DNA of 64,000 bases from NCBI GenBank assembly GCA_036937835.1, contig CM072873.1, positions 8,578,001-8,642,000 of the forward strand. Direction: 5' to 3'. Origin of the DNA: Pampus argenteus. Its lineage: Eukaryota > Chordata > Actinopteri > Scombriformes > Stromateidae. Of the stretch, positions 24,115 to 39,100 are shown in pieces (position 1 is the stretch's first letter; the number at the start of each line of letters is the position of its first letter). Both the position numbers and the translations under genes were made by a program. Below the pieces are notes generated by a model that did no database searches, was not told the origin of the DNA, and saw nothing but the letters and a program-made list of their open reading frames with translations.

Positions 24115-27100
24115 TGTAGAAGAAAGTGAGAGAAAAAGTGCCAGAGAGAGGTTGCTGGGTGGAAGGATGGAGTGGATCGGCTGGAGGCCATGAATTATAT
24201 ATGGACCCAATCTGTTCTCAGGGCAGCTTGGGCTCATAGCTACTCCAAACTCCTGACTCAACTCTGCACACACAAACACAGAATACACTCACACACACAC
24301 AGAGGGGAGACCAGAATAAACCCAACACAAAAAAATAAAAGGACAGCTTTTAACATATTAAATCCAGAAAAAAGCTACTCTTCGCTTCTCCCTCCCCTCC
24401 TTCCCAAACATCAAACAACTCAGGATGGATGGAGGAGAAGCCATTTATTTTGCCCATCTAATGAAAGCAGAGCACTCCGCAGCACTGCCAAGACTGCGAG
24501 CGACAAAGCGCCACAGGCAGCATCCCCCGTTCTTGACATTCAAGCGCTGCTCTTATTTATTTAGCAAATTTACTTACTAAGGAGGTCAGAAATGAATTAT
24601 TTGGCGAGGATTTGCCTGGGAGCACTCTCTTCTCCTCTCTTCTTCCCTCTTCCAACATTTTTTCTCCCTTCAATTTCCCTTTGATTTACGGCTCTTTTTT
24701 TCCCGAGCTTTGCTCTTCTTCTACTAAGTGCTTATTTTTTCGACACAGCTCGTTCCTATAGCTTCAGGAACTTTCTGTAGAGTGTCGCCGACAGTGCTGG
24801 AAAGTCATTTGAAAAGCCAATTCTGTCCTCTAAAGCTGCTGCCAAGAAAAGCTTATACCTTTTAATACTTTCTGTTCTCTTTTCCAAAAATTCCTCAACA
24901 TCAATCCACAGCCCCTGAAATATTTTTTATAACACACCATTCTTACAAACTTGTTCCTTTTCCATACTGACAGGCTTGACATTGTCCTTGCTATTTGAAC
25001 AAAACTTTTTTAACGCTGTAATTCATCATACTGAAAACTGACAGCTTAGCATCCCAAAAAGACAACTTGTGTTGTTCAACTCTGCAGGAACAAGTGACAT
25101 TAATATTTAAATTTTTCAAAATGAGGTGCAGTAAGTACAGCATCAGATTAAACTTCAATTTCCGGATTACCTAAATTATAATTAGCACGATTTTGTGCGA
25201 CTTTAAATAAAAAAAACAAAAAAAAAACGATGATCACTGATTTATGGAGACCTTTGACTTTTAGCAGAGCAACAGGGTTCTAACACTGTTCCCCCTCAGC
25301 CACCAATCAAACTGATTATCTGATAAAAAAACGAGACCATTCTGATTCCAGTCAGCCGCAGGAAGAGAAACTCTGAGAGGGCTCGGGAGGAAAAAAACAC
25401 TCACGCCACACTTTATGAAGATTTAATCACGACTCTCGCCTGCAGCCATGGGATACCAGAAGTGGTCCTTCTCTGTTCATTTGGTATTCTTTTCTCTCAG
25501 CATAATGACGCTGGAGCGTGTCTTCTAGTAAGTGAGTCAGGGAAGGATGGAGCTGGGGGATGAAAGGTGGAGACATAGTGGGATTATTGGTGGGGCTGTA
25601 GTGAAGGGGCATGTTAAAAAAAGAGGCAACTATCCCTGATTTGGAAGGTAGGGAGCGAGTGGCTGTGGCAGTTCACTCAGGGTTGATGCATCAAAGGGCA
25701 AAACTAGACATGTGCTATGACTAACAACTTGTTTCCCAGACAGAGAGGAACTAGGTTTGAATGTTTCAGGATGTTGCACAGAGATCTGGAGAGCAACGGG
25801 GTACTAGAGCCTTTAACTGCAGGTTTTCTGAGGCCAATTTTCTCCTGATCTTCGTCAGATGTTCTAAAGGGGGATCTGAGGAAGAAAAACATAACAAGGC
25901 TGTGCAAGAGACAGCGGAGAACAAAAAGCAAATTGGGAGGAAGAAAGACTGAGAGAGATAACACAGTCTGGGTAAGGATAACAGAGCTGCACAGAGACGG
26001 AGAGGGCGATGCAATTGGGAAAGTTGGTAAAAAAGAGTGAAACAGGTGGGAGGAGAGAGAACAGAAACAGATGGAAAAAGATGAAGAGAGGCAGAATGAG
26101 CGACTGCAGACAAGAACAGCAGTGAGGGTGAGACAGGCAGCACAGAGACAGGAGTCTTCCACAAAAATGTCCCTTTTTTGTTCAACAAAGTTGCTATTAT
26201 TTTCTTTAAAACAAATAATACCCAATTTTCAAAATAAGAAAGGAGCCAGAAATATGACAAATGATTCAAAATATGTGAACACCTCTCTGCTTGGAAACAA
26301 ATAGTCACCCAGCTGGTAGATTTTTTTTTTTTTTTTTTTTTTTTTTACACCAGCTAGTTTATTGTTATAGTTCTGAATATCCGGTGTCTGCTCAGTTTTT
26401 CTTCCAGCATGGTGAGGTTTGCTTTGTTTTGTATAAACAGGGTAACAATTAGCACGAGTTAGGAAGTTAGCACAAGTGATAACAGCCTGAACAACAAAGA
26501 AAGAAAAGACCAGAACAGAAAATAAAAAAGACGTCACTGTACTAGACACATTGTTTGCTCGAAATGTAATATCTGAGAACTACAGTAGAAGAGTCATAAA
26601 GTTAAAGATGGAGGGGAAAAACAATATACTTTCACTGCCAATAGTGAATCAAAATGGATGCAGAAATAGATGTTCAGATTTGTAAACAAACCAATAAGGA
26701 AAAAGAGGGAGGGAGAGAGAGTGTCCCCAGCGACACCTCTGTGCTGTCTTAGTGGGGAGAGACTGACAGGCAGTCTGATTGGTCCCAGCAGTGGGGATCA
26801 TGTCATGCCACTTCTTATTGACAGCCCAGCCATCTCTTAATGGCTCGACCAGCATTTACATTGCTGTGTGTGTTTCGTCTGTGTGTGTAAGCATGTGTGT
26901 GTACAGCACTGGGCCCCCTGATGCACATAATTAATCACACATACTGTCAGACACGCGTCAGCCCCCCGCACACACTAGTCAGTAGCATGTGTGTGTGTGT
27001 GTGTGTGTCTATGCATCCTATACAGATTGTGCTCACTTGTTGCCATTACGGTGACTCAGAGATGCCGATGATGATAATGATGACTGCTGTGATGATGATG

Positions 27101-30100
27101 AAGGTGATGATGGTAATTACAATGATAACAATGACTCCCCTTGTTTTGCTCTCAGTGGGTGCTTTGTGAGAAATGCCATCATGATCACTTTCAGTTGTCT
27201 TTAGCTTGAATAACTGCCAGTCATATGATGCACAAACACATTCACATATATGCAGCGTAGGGGGGTGGACCTACCTATTGTGATGTGAATGTGAGCGTGG
27301 CAGGATGGGTGAATGATGAGGTCTGAGTGGAGGTGAAGGTGGTGAACGGGTGGAGGCAGGGTGGGTGGAAGTGGAGGTGGAGGTGGAGATCACCACCACC
27401 AACCAAAAAGAGAAACTTCATCTGAAATATCATCAGTGGCTCACAGTCTTCAGTCTGACTCATGCATCATCAGGAATGAACATTGACAAATGTTAATCTG
27501 CCACTTCAGCCTGCAGAATTGTCGGCGAGCCTGCTCCCATGATGCATTGTTAGGCAAAACCCACACTGATTGGAGGAAGCACAAAAATCCACCCTTCCTC
27601 TCTCTAGACGACCATGTTTTCACAAGTTCTCCCGGCAGGGTTCAGCAAAAGTTTACTGCCCACACAATCCCACAACAGCCCTGGTCTCCAATGCTATGAA
27701 CACTCATATATTCAAAGCTCTAACCCTGATGGAAAATAATATCCCTTAACTCATATACTGTTATGGCATCAAAGTGCTTTGCATTTGTGTTAAGGTGCTT
27801 GGTGTCACCTCTGTCTCTGGTGCTTTCACAGACAGTTAAACCTGTGGTTTGCTTTTCCTTTTTTTAATGTTTTGACAGTACAGTGTTCAAACCATACAAG
27901 GTTCTCACAAGCCAATATCTCTCTTTTTGCAACAAATGGCACTTGGTGTATAGTGTCAGCTATCAAAATGTCAGGCACTTTTATGAGATGTGTGAAAATA
28001 GGGATAGTTCTGCAAATGGCTCATAGAAGCGTGGAACCCCTCAGAGTGAACTCTAGCCTGCACATCTGAAAAGACCCTCAGAAGAAAAGAAACTCTGTGG
28101 CACAAAAATCCTCTGCAGTGCTTTTCAGCAAACCTCCCCACAGATGACTCTGCACGGAGGAGTCAGTCACCAGATAATAATGTAAGATAGAGTTACTTGC
28201 TGGCCCCTAATTTTAGTCTATTATCATTTCCAGGTGAAGTAAAGGAATACCTCAGTTCCTAAAATAAGTAAGAGCCATTCTTTTGGAGAGCTGTAAAACA
28301 TTTTATACCATTCTTCTTTCTTTGTCAATAACACTTTTTGGATAATTATGGGACAATTATGTGCATGTATAATAACATGCTTATATACACACATTCACAC
28401 GTGCTCTTACCTGTGTGTTGAGTTTGCAGAGCCTGGCATTGTGGTTGTTGCTGCCTCCTGGGCCTTGCGGTTAGAAGTACCTAAAGAAGGAGGGCCCATT
28501 CCTGGTCCCGCTGGCTGGGGCATACCGGGGGAGCTGGGGGCCATTGGGGGGTAAACCCTATTCTGGTTGGATGGTCCCTGGTTGCGTCCTACAGGTATAG
28601 GCTGGCCAGGCCCTTGGCCATGCATGGGGCTGGTAGCGTTTATCCCTAGACTGTTGGTCATGGGGCCGGGGCCGCTGTAGCTGGTACTGGCAGCCCCACT
28701 ATAGTTGGAGGGCCGAGTGTAGTTCCCTGGAAAAAGACGGCGTGTGAGTGAGTCTGAAGTCATCTGAAATGCAAGTTTTTTTTTAACAGACAAAAACATG
28801 GATCGCTGTCACTTAAAATAGTTATTTTCCACTTTCCCATGAATTGACTCAAATAGCTATTGTGAAATACTATAGCTGCAGATGTGTGATGTGAATCACT
28901 TCATTTGAGTGAAATTGAGTGTTTATAAAGTGCTTGCCAGATGATACCCGTATACCTTCAATAGTGACACATACTGTACAACTATTTCATCCATCAAGAA
29001 AGTATTCCAGTGACAGATGAGAAATGAAAAATGGAAAGTACAGAACATAATTCTGATTCATGACCTCCAACAACATCTAGTAGAGGCTGGAATCAGTATA
29101 CAGGGTGTGGCGGTGACATTTTCACAGCTGTAGGTTGTTGGATGGCCCCGAGAACAATTGCAAAGCTTTAAGGCTGACTTTGTGAAACACTTTAAAGGAG
29201 CTTTAATCTGCAGTAAACGCTTTCTTTCTGCCCTGGAGTGCCACACGTGTGCGATGCCAGAAGCTTTCCTAAGGCACACTTAAACCCCTCCATTTTGGCT
29301 CTAAAAGCCCAGCTCGACTCCAGCACCAGCTACAATAAGAGCCGAAAGACAAACGCCATGCTGTCGAACACATGTATATACATTCAGCCACACTAAAACA
29401 CACCTCCTGTACATGTAAGTGCAGTACACCCACACGCACACACACAGAGAGCGCATCACATTGTATTCACTCTGCAGGCAGCCCTTTCCACTGAGATATT
29501 ACCTCCCTGGGACAAATCCCCTGCAAAATAGAAATGGAAAATGTGGCATCTTCCATTGTGAAAGGGGCTATTTATTTTGATTTGATTAAGGGTGCTTTAG
29601 TTGGGCCTCACTGCTTAATCCTCTGAGAATATGTCTGGAAAAGGGGATCAAGTCCCTTTAAAACCTGGAGGCTTTTCCACACACTCAAATGAGGGAAAGT
29701 TGAATGACAATATTCCGCATGGGGGGAAAAAAACGACACCGAAAATGGAAATGGCTTCTCAGTGTCCTCGAGCTGCTTGAGTGAAGACACTTTCCACATG
29801 ACATAAGCCTACACGTCCAACAGAGGGAGAGCGTGAGAGGAAGCAGTAGAGGGTGGGGGCGGAAAGAAAGACAGACAGAAACCCTCGAGATAGGATTTAT
29901 ATTGAATCAAAATAAAAGTCCTTCCCATAAAAGTCAACAGCTCTGGTTGAATTTGTCCAGAAATTGTGATGAAATCTACTGTGGGAGATGGGAAAAGAAG
30001 AAGCGGATTATTTCTGGGGAGGCTTTGGTGAGTCGGCTGAGCTGAGTACAGCTGACACCTGTCAAGGGTTTTGGGGCTATAATAGGGAAGCGTTCAAGAA

Positions 30101-33100
30101 GAAAGGATGCCTGCTAACGAACACAGGAGAATACATATGGTGCACAGTACATGTGTATATGTGTGTGTCCATCTGCTTGTCCGTGTGGACACATATATTA
30201 TACTTTTGAGAAAGTCACAATTCCATGTTTTTTCCACTCATAATCAGCCGCCTATAACACTGTGTAAAAGATCCTGGGAACACAGCCTCCTTCCTCTCAA
30301 CTCGGGTGTATGGTTTGCTGCAGATGAACATGGCCCCAGTCAGCGACCTCTCTCAGGCCTCTTTGGACAGTTCAGCCCCATGTCATGGCTGTCTGCCATA
30401 TATTCTCAATAAGCTGGACAGACATTTTGTGGTTTTTGGCCCCTGTGAAAGACTGAGGCTCCACGACATCATCAGGGGAACTGTTTATATCAAACATTTG
30501 TCCCATTTGGACAATCTGCACCCCCCCCCTCCCTATTTTGGCGAATTGGCCAAAACTCCCAAAAGTGGTAGTCAGTGTCTAAACGTTTCCAAAAGACTTT
30601 ATCTGAGAGTGAGATGCAAAGCCGAATCTTACTGAAAAAGTGTCATTAAGTTGAGTGTGCTGCAGTGAAAGAACAGATCAGCCTTGATGTACTACCATTC
30701 AAAATGTTCTGGTTGTGGGCTATGTTTGTTTCGGCTGACAAAAGAAAGACAGAGTGGCTGTGGGACTGGGTTAATGCTTAGCTTTCCTATGAGATTCTCG
30801 CTCCGTCCTGACAAGAATGATTCACTTGCTGAACGATTGGTGCTGCGCCAGAGTGCTTCTTCAAGGACAGATAGTGCACTAACCCACTTTTTATAATGAC
30901 TGAGAGTTCAACCCTGAAAATCAAGGTATTTTTATAAGAGCCATTCATGCTTTCACAGGATTTGCAAGTGTCATTCAGATTACATCAGATGAGGAAGTTG
31001 GATAATTGCAGAGAAAAAAATAACACAAAACACATATAACTCCAGAATATTAGTGTACAATGTTTAAATTGCAATTACAAAAAATAAAACACAGCATAAG
31101 ATAAATGCAAATGTACTAAAGGCACTAATATAGCTGTATATTTAAAAGTATGTCCAGAGCTGGGGGGGACAAAGGTGTGGCTTGGCTGTAAATACGGAAG
31201 ACAGCAGTTCCTCTTCTGTCAAAAAAACTTTATGAGACTTCAGTGTGAGTTATTGGCAACATTGCCATTTTTAAAAAACAAACCTTTTCATATAGAACAA
31301 AAGTTAGCAGGGCAAAGTCACACTAGTCAATAACATTTAAAATAAAATAAAAAAAAAAATTAAAATCTTTCTTCTCTCAGTCTGAGAAAGTCTTTTAAAT
31401 AACTTTTAAGAAGTGCAGAAAAAGTTGCATGTCAGTGCTTAGCCATGACAGTGGATTCGCATAATGCGTTATGAGTTGAGAACAGTTTGTGGTATTATTG
31501 TACAAACTCTGAGTTTATACAATGTAGGTGCTCAGAAAACCTACCTTCTGGCATTCAAACAGGCCGGGAGAAAGGAAATTTGAGTTGTTATCTGATAGAG
31601 GTCAAAACATTTCAACACCTGTAATATAAAGAATTTTATTGTGAGGTCTCACAATAAATTTGTTCTTTATACAAGTGTTGCTGGAGCTTTGATCTATTCA
31701 GACTTTTTTCCCCTTCTCTGCACATCTTGGAGTTAGGTTCAAGTTGTGCCAGAAATCCCTACTGTTTGTTAGCTGTTATGCATATGTTGGCATTAATATA
31801 TATATACATAGAAGGGTAGTATCTACCTTATCAGCTTTGTATGCTACTCATTCTAATCTTGAAACCAATCAAGGAGGTAGAGGAGAAAAAGAGGGCAAGG
31901 AGGATGTCTGATGTTTGTTATTTGTCCCTTCTTTTGTCCTTGTGGCTCAGTGTTGGTTTCCTGCCTGCTTCTCGAGCATTTTGTGCCTTTAGGGAGTCTA
32001 TGTGGTATTTATAGTGCAATGAAGGGGAGGAGAAGAAGAAGGAGAACTCATGGTGCTTCGTTCACAATTACATGGAAATTCCCTGCACGGTCACGCATTC
32101 GATGGACGCTATATTCAGAGCTGGGTTTAATCCCTGCAGTCCCGCAGGAGAGCTGGAGTGTGACCGAGCAGATTATAGTCTACTGCTTCCTCAGCAGACT
32201 GGACCGGCAAAGTCTAACAGCCGATGCAGTCATTCTCCCGGCTACGGTAGAGTAAGGTATGATGGTGCACCAAGGCACCCTCTGGGTCTGTGAACTCTAT
32301 CAATAAGGAGTGGAACGCATATTACATGGCTGCATGCTTGAGCTGCCAAGGACAGGTTTGTCCACACGTGGCTGAACACAAATGAACAACAGTGTGTTTT
32401 TGTGGATGTAGTAGAGGTCAGGTGAATGGGTTTGGTTAGTGAAGTGGACAATAAGGGAAGTATAGCGCGTTGAGAAGAATAAGACACCCTGGTCCTCATT
32501 TCATTTCATCGCAGTCAGGAATGACATTTTCTGCACCTCTATCTATTTTTCCTTCTGACGCAACTCTGTTATTCAGCAAGTATAACATTATTTTAATTCA
32601 TATTTAACTATTTAACTGTTTCTGAAAGATTTCCATCGGTTTGTAAAAGAATACATATAATGAAATTAGGCACATCAGCTCACAAATGTCAACATAATGT
32701 CAATGCAGATCATTTACAATGAACCTTTATATGGTTTTAGGAGACAGTATTAGACTCTAGTATACATGTATGACTTTTTGGGATGGATGTTTTTTTCCTG
32801 CTCTTGCCTGAGGCCCCCACATCCTCTTCCAGCCACCTCAGCACCTTCCCCGACAGGGTGTCTTAGCCTAAGCAGGGCTGGGGTGCGCCTTGAGGCTGCC
32901 GAGCTCCACACTCTGTCAATTTCCTCCGAAAATCTCCACTCCCTCCCTCAGGCGCTGGCTTGAGTCATGGCTTTTTTTATTTTTTGGCCGAATTACACCG
33001 CGGCTCCGGCAAGGCACCAAGGCTTAAAAGTGCTGTCTGAAGCATGGTCATTACCAGTGGAGTGCTTAACCCCTCGAGGGGGGGGGGGGGGGGGGGGGGG

Positions 33101-36100
33101 TATGTGGTGGAGAGAGCTATGTGATGGGTGGGAGAGAGAGCAGAGCTGAGACAGGCTCTAAATCTCTTTCCTGTAATGGTATGATATCCTCCTCCCCTGT
33201 CTGTCTGTGTCCACTGTTCTCAACACGCTGGCTCAGAACCATGTCCAAGTGCATGTCTTGAAAACAGCTGCTGGAGTCATTTGAGTCCCGAAGAGAGGCT
33301 GATATCAACACGCAGAGAGATCAGTTTAACTTTGGATAAAGAGGGCTTTCAAAGGGACAGCCATAAACATTTAGCAGTTTAAATATTTTCTGAGAAATAC
33401 TTGGGGTGTCCACTCGCTGTCAGAGCTCTCATTTGGAGAAAACACAAAAGGTCTAGGAAGCAGATTTATCTAATCAATCATCTGGGAATAACCACTAAAC
33501 ATATTAACATTGTTTGTAGAAGGGCCATATCCTCCTGTAGTCTCATGTGTTACCATGAATGTATGCTGCACATCATTTGCCTCTTGCCATTTGATAAAAT
33601 AACTGATTTGGGTTTTCCCAGGGTACGCAGACAGGCCAAGAAAAACAGAAAGCAGGGTTCAAGAACTTGGAGTGCGTTTCTGTGTTGGCTAATGGCTGGC
33701 TAATTTGTTAGTGGGCTGGATAGAGGGAAGGGAAGCAGATGGAGCTGTCATTAAGGAACAATGACCAGCATCTGTCTGCCCTCTTCACCCTAAACAGGCC
33801 CCTGATGGGTTCTCTAAGAACTGGGGCCCTGGCTATGTCCTGGAGGCCATATGCATATTCTCCAGTAGGTCTGGGTGGATGTGGCTTAATGTTTCCGTAT
33901 TTCTGAATCAATAGTGTCAGTTTGTATATTAAGAATTTCTATGTGAGGATAACATGTCCTCATAGGGTTGAAACATGAGGAAAAGTCTCCACAGTGAGGA
34001 GATTTTTGCAGTTTAGGTTTAAGATTAGAACCAGGATGTTTCTATTAGAATAAGGTTGTGTTCAGACTGAAAGAAGAACTGCATCAAAAGAAGCCATCTC
34101 ATTCATTTCAATTAAACCACTGTTTGACGCAACACAACAAAATATGTAAGCTGGCAACACACTGCACTGGTCGATCAAATATGGCAAATCTTATAATATT
34201 TCTGGTGTACGCTCACAACTGTAGCTCATAAAGTAGGTTCTGATAAGGTGAAAGTTAAATATAAGGTTTAAGGCATTACAAATTTAATGTCAATGAAGGT
34301 CCTCCTCAGCGGAATAAAAAGTGTGTTGGTGTGTATGTGTGTGTAGCAATGTAGATGCACAAGATACAGAAGAGAGTAAAAGACAGAGAGGCCATGTTTT
34401 TGTTTGTTTTGTTCTTAAAAACGCTTTGTGCAGATACAGATGCAGCCACTCAAGTGCCATTTTCTAGGTATCTGCTGCACTGCTGTCTGAAAATATCACA
34501 GAGTACTAATGCAGGACAGATGCAGGTCAGTTGCAAGCGTTAAATTTAGATGAGAGTATACACACACACAAACACACACACATATATATATTCACTGTAT
34601 TTATGTGCGATGAGAAGACAGCAGGCCTGAGCTGTTCTTTTCTGTTTCTGATGGGAACATCTCTCCTGTCATCCGAGTGAGATTTCACGCTCATCTGCCT
34701 TCAGAGCTTCTTCCAGGCTAGTCCGCCTCGCTGTCGCTCTCTGGTTACTTTATTTCTCTTTTTCTCTCTGCTTACCGGGCTGTCAGCCCAACCAAAGTCA
34801 CATTAAGAGATAAGAGTGGGTGGAGATGGGAGACCAAATACCAAATGCATTAGTGCTATTAATCAACATTAACAAATGTGAAGGAGATGCCGCAATTTTG
34901 GAAAAACACACGCACGGATGGGCGCATTTATCAAGGTGACACATTAAAACACACATTTACCAAAAAATACCATAATGTTTCGTCTAGTGTGTCGCCAAAG
35001 GCAGAAAATGAAGTACAACAGCAGATGTCAATGTTTGTTGGATGACCGGGAGTTGAGGGAAAAAACAAGCAAGTGTAAAACGCTTAATTATACAATTTGA
35101 TACAGAATTTCCTGGAATCTGTTTTCTAATTTAAAAAAAAAAAATAAAATTCTCGAGCTTGCCCGCTACGCCAACACTGGTCCTTTTCTGTGAGGCTAAC
35201 ATTTAAACACTGAGCTTGATGATAGGACTGCACATCATCATTCAGTAGATAAACCTCATCACGTGTCAGTCTGCCTTGTCAGTCTGGAGCTACCTCATAA
35301 TCTTATCATGAGGAGGACCAATAGGTCTGTCTAGGGTTCAAGCACCTCATGAATATTCTGAGATCTGAAAGCCCGTTTTTTAATGCCCGCCACCATATAA
35401 GATGAGACAAGACTACGCGTGTGTGTGTGTGTGTATGGGAGAAGAGAAGAAAGAGACGTAGAAGAGTAAGAGATGAATATGTCTCTCAAAATGAGTCTTA
35501 GTATTCCTCATTAGTAAACCCTCTTTGAAACCAATGCCACTGATGTCAACGCCCAGTGTGACTGAAATGGAGGCCAGCAGTCATCAGAAAAGACAACTGT
35601 GGCTTTCCCATCCGAAGCCAAACTCTTCTATAACCTGAATGTGAATGAATGATACACAAGGTATTCATTGTTCCAATGACTAGTCAGAAAGCAGAGGCTG
35701 CTCCACAAATCTGATGACAGGTAAAAGTCGACACTGGGCCTGTTATTGCTTTTCACGATTAATAATTCATCTGAAAGCCTGAAAGGAGTCATAGCTTGTG
35801 GTAAATCAAATTCTCTCACTTTTGGTATTAAATAGTCTTTCTTACACAGCCTGTTTCTGACAAAAAGGGGACAGAAGCTGTTTTTGAGCCTGGCTCCAAG
35901 GACTCACTTTCTAATTAAAGCCCACAGATAATGACACACTACGGCTTTATGGAATACACTGAATTCAGGGGTGGACTGACCTTTTGGTCAAATTACAAAA
36001 CTAGACTCATCGGGACTTTTATAAGCAACAGAACATTTGGCTCTGGCACATAGAGCTCATACCTCAGTCTACACAATATAAAAACATTACTTCAAAAGTG

Positions 36101-39100
36101 AAAATCTGGCACTTTTCTGTAGAAGATTGGGTATTATGATAAAAAATTAACTATTTCAGACTTCTGAGAATGTCCAAAAACTTTACTCCTTTAAATATAA
36201 TCGGACAAAGGCCATGTTTTAGTGGGTGCTTAATTAATATTTGTTTACATGCTCTCACCTTGGTGTCCATACTGTGATCCTTGAGGTCCATAAGGGCCTG
36301 TGGGGCCACTCTGGGAGTATGGACCCATCCCAGAATACAATGGGCCCCCAGGTGAGGGGTGGGGGGACATGGGAGGTCCAGACTGAGGAGAGGCAAACTG
36401 GGAGCCAGCCTGGTTCCTCTGCATGTTGGACATGAAACCTGAAACACACACGCAAATAAAAATGAAAAAGCAATGTCAAACACTATGCTTATAAAATACC
36501 TCAAAGACAAAAGGTCCTTCAGTACAGAATCTACTAACTCTGTGAAATCAAATGTCAACTGAGGGATTGAGGGATTGAGTGTGTGCATGTACGATCATTC
36601 TCTTGCTCAACGAATCAGGATATCAATTCAATTTTCCCATGTAAAGAGACCCTTCCCTTTGATGAAAGCCTTAATCTTTTACCTTGGCACTGGCTCTTGT
36701 TACTCGTAGATACACATCGCTGAGTCACACAGCATGGACTGGGTATTAGACAAACCATGCACAAAAAGGACAGGCTGACATGTAAAAAGAACCTTGAGCA
36801 CAAATAAATAAACACACGCAGAGAACATTTAGGTTGCTTTATCACTGGCAAAAAGCACAGGTCATGTGTATACCTGGCCTCAAAGATGTATGTACCTGCA
36901 CAAGCTACACAAGTCAATGTCTGTGTGTGTCTGTATTTATGTGAAAGAACGGGTCTGCTTGAGTAAAAGGAAAAAAAAAGCCAACTGTGCTCCACTCTCC
37001 ATAGAATAGGCTGGTGATTTGACCATGGCTACTATGTTATTCTAAGCTGTTCTGTCAATAGATGTATCAAAGCCTCTCAGGCCCAAACTTGCCTCCACCA
37101 TTCAAATTGACATTTTGAGCGTTTCACGTCTGGGCTTCGCTCTTTCAAGCCGCCCTGTTTGTTTTTAAAACCCACAGAAAGGTCTCTCAATCCACCACAA
37201 ATGGGGAAAGGTCGCTGGATGGCCACTGAGGGAGAAAGAGAGGCGGTGTGTGTGTATGTGTGTGTTGGTGGGGGGATTCAGTATTGCAGATTAGGTGTAA
37301 ATGGATTGGGTCCGCTTGACTGTAAACTTTGATAGCTATCCACTTTGTTGAATGAGTGTGCACAGGCTGACTCTTTATTGAGTTTGGGGTTTAGGGAAAC
37401 AACAGAGTTGGAAAGTGCAAGTTGACACTTGTATAATTCCTTGTTTCTGCTAAGAGAGCAAGAGAAAATGTGCAAGGAGAGGATGGAGATAAAGGTTTAA
37501 AAAAGCCATGTGCGTATCGGCTATATGCTTGTGTGAACATACGTGTGTGTACATACTTGTGTTCCTGAGTGTGCGGGGGGAGATAACGGAGAAAGAGAGC
37601 GATAAACGGTGTGTGTGTGTGTGTTTGTGTGTGTGCAGGAAAGAGACAGAGGCCAAGACAGAAAGATAGGCAAAGAGAGAGAAAGTGTGTGTGGGAGGGA
37701 AAGACAGTGCAATGAAGGGAAAGAGCGAGTGGGGCCTGAAAGTGCTTAGGCTGCGAGTGCTGGGTTTAAGGAGCGAGGACATTATTGTAATGTTTTGCTT
37801 CTATTAGAGTAAGGGGATTCTACGAGAGGAAGAGAAAAAAAATACAGTGTGTAATACCGCACTTTAAATTGCCTGGAAAATGGATGGGGAGAGGAACATT
37901 GTGCAGACAGTGCTAAAAGCAAATAACACATTCAAGGATTTCTCTCTCTCTCTGCTTCGTTCACTCCCCCTCTGCACACACATAAACATACACACACAAA
38001 CCCTTTTCTCTTTCTGGCAAAACGAATGAAGCTCTCAGCCGGACAACAACGAGAGGCACCGAGCGAAGCACGCAAGAGAAAATGGGGAGGAAAAAGGTCG
38101 TTCAGCTTTATGGAAATGAAGAGATGAGAGAAGCTCTTAGGGAGACAAGCACTTGAGCAAAGTGGGACGTGTGCGTTTGGGTGCGTGTAGTGTGTGTGTG
38201 TGGGGAGGGGGAGGCGCAGTGAAAACAACCACCAGCCCTGTTAACTCACACTGTGTTTTCCTGGACTGGGCTGGGGAGGGCTTGGGGTTTATAGGCATTA
38301 GAGAGCAGCATTAAATCTCCAGCTTGATTTCATCATGTTGGGAAATAACCTTTTACAGTTCCTGCCTCCCTCTCTTTGTCTTCATCCATCCACTCCCTCT
38401 GTGTCTCTCTGATGTTAACTGCTCTTTGGTGGGTGATAGAGAGGAAGCATCACAGTCGTTCCATTAAGGTTACATTTCAGTCTTGTGGGGTTTTGTGTTT
38501 TGCTATATTGTGTGGATGCTGATTTTTTTTAATGAGCAATTTTGCTGTTTTTTAGTGATACTTGAGAAGTGGTCATAATTGCTGGAAAATATTTCCTGTT
38601 TGGCCAATACGTATGCCTTGTGGGTTAGCATTCATGTTACAAGATGTTGTCAAACCTAAAGTGGCTCTATCAAAAGAACACACACTGACTTGAACAAAGT
38701 CCAGGATAAAGTGACTGAATGTTTACTGTTACATTTTTACCAAACCACGTTTTCACCATGTCTTAAATTGACCAACAATGAATGATGCCTTGCGTCTGTG
38801 TGTGTGTGTGCACCTGCTCACCCCACACTACAACAGTCATCCTTTGATCCAATATGTGTTTAAAAAGTTAGCTTAGCATCTGGTACTGTCATAAATGTGG
38901 AGCAATATGCAAGGAGTACGGGACTAAAGGAACTTATTTTGGAACAGCAGTTTTTCACAGACAATGAAAGACAACTGGAAATGTTTGGAGAAAAAACAAA
39001 GTCCTGCATTGAGCCAGCCAAATAAAAAAAAATCTTTGTTTACATCTCTGGGCTCCAAGTCCTCCTGTTTCCTCAGAAATTCTTTCATTGCAACAACTGC

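Larger units (their letters stand above)
21321..28410. other. arid1b intron w4-w5 (7.1 kb)
   Basis: Carries several microsatellites (21889-21919, 23657-23754, 24058-24115, 26990-27007), a polypurine stretch (about 23061-23190), a T26 tract (26321-26346) and unique-sequence islands (for example 22320-22520 and 24430-24560). No exon supported. Confidence 0.6.

Noticed and set aside
25704..26308. 173- and 180-aa minus-strand frames
   Set aside because: Leu/Ser/Phe/Cys-rich translation of a pyrimidine-rich intron strand, overlapping each other in different frames; not protein-like.
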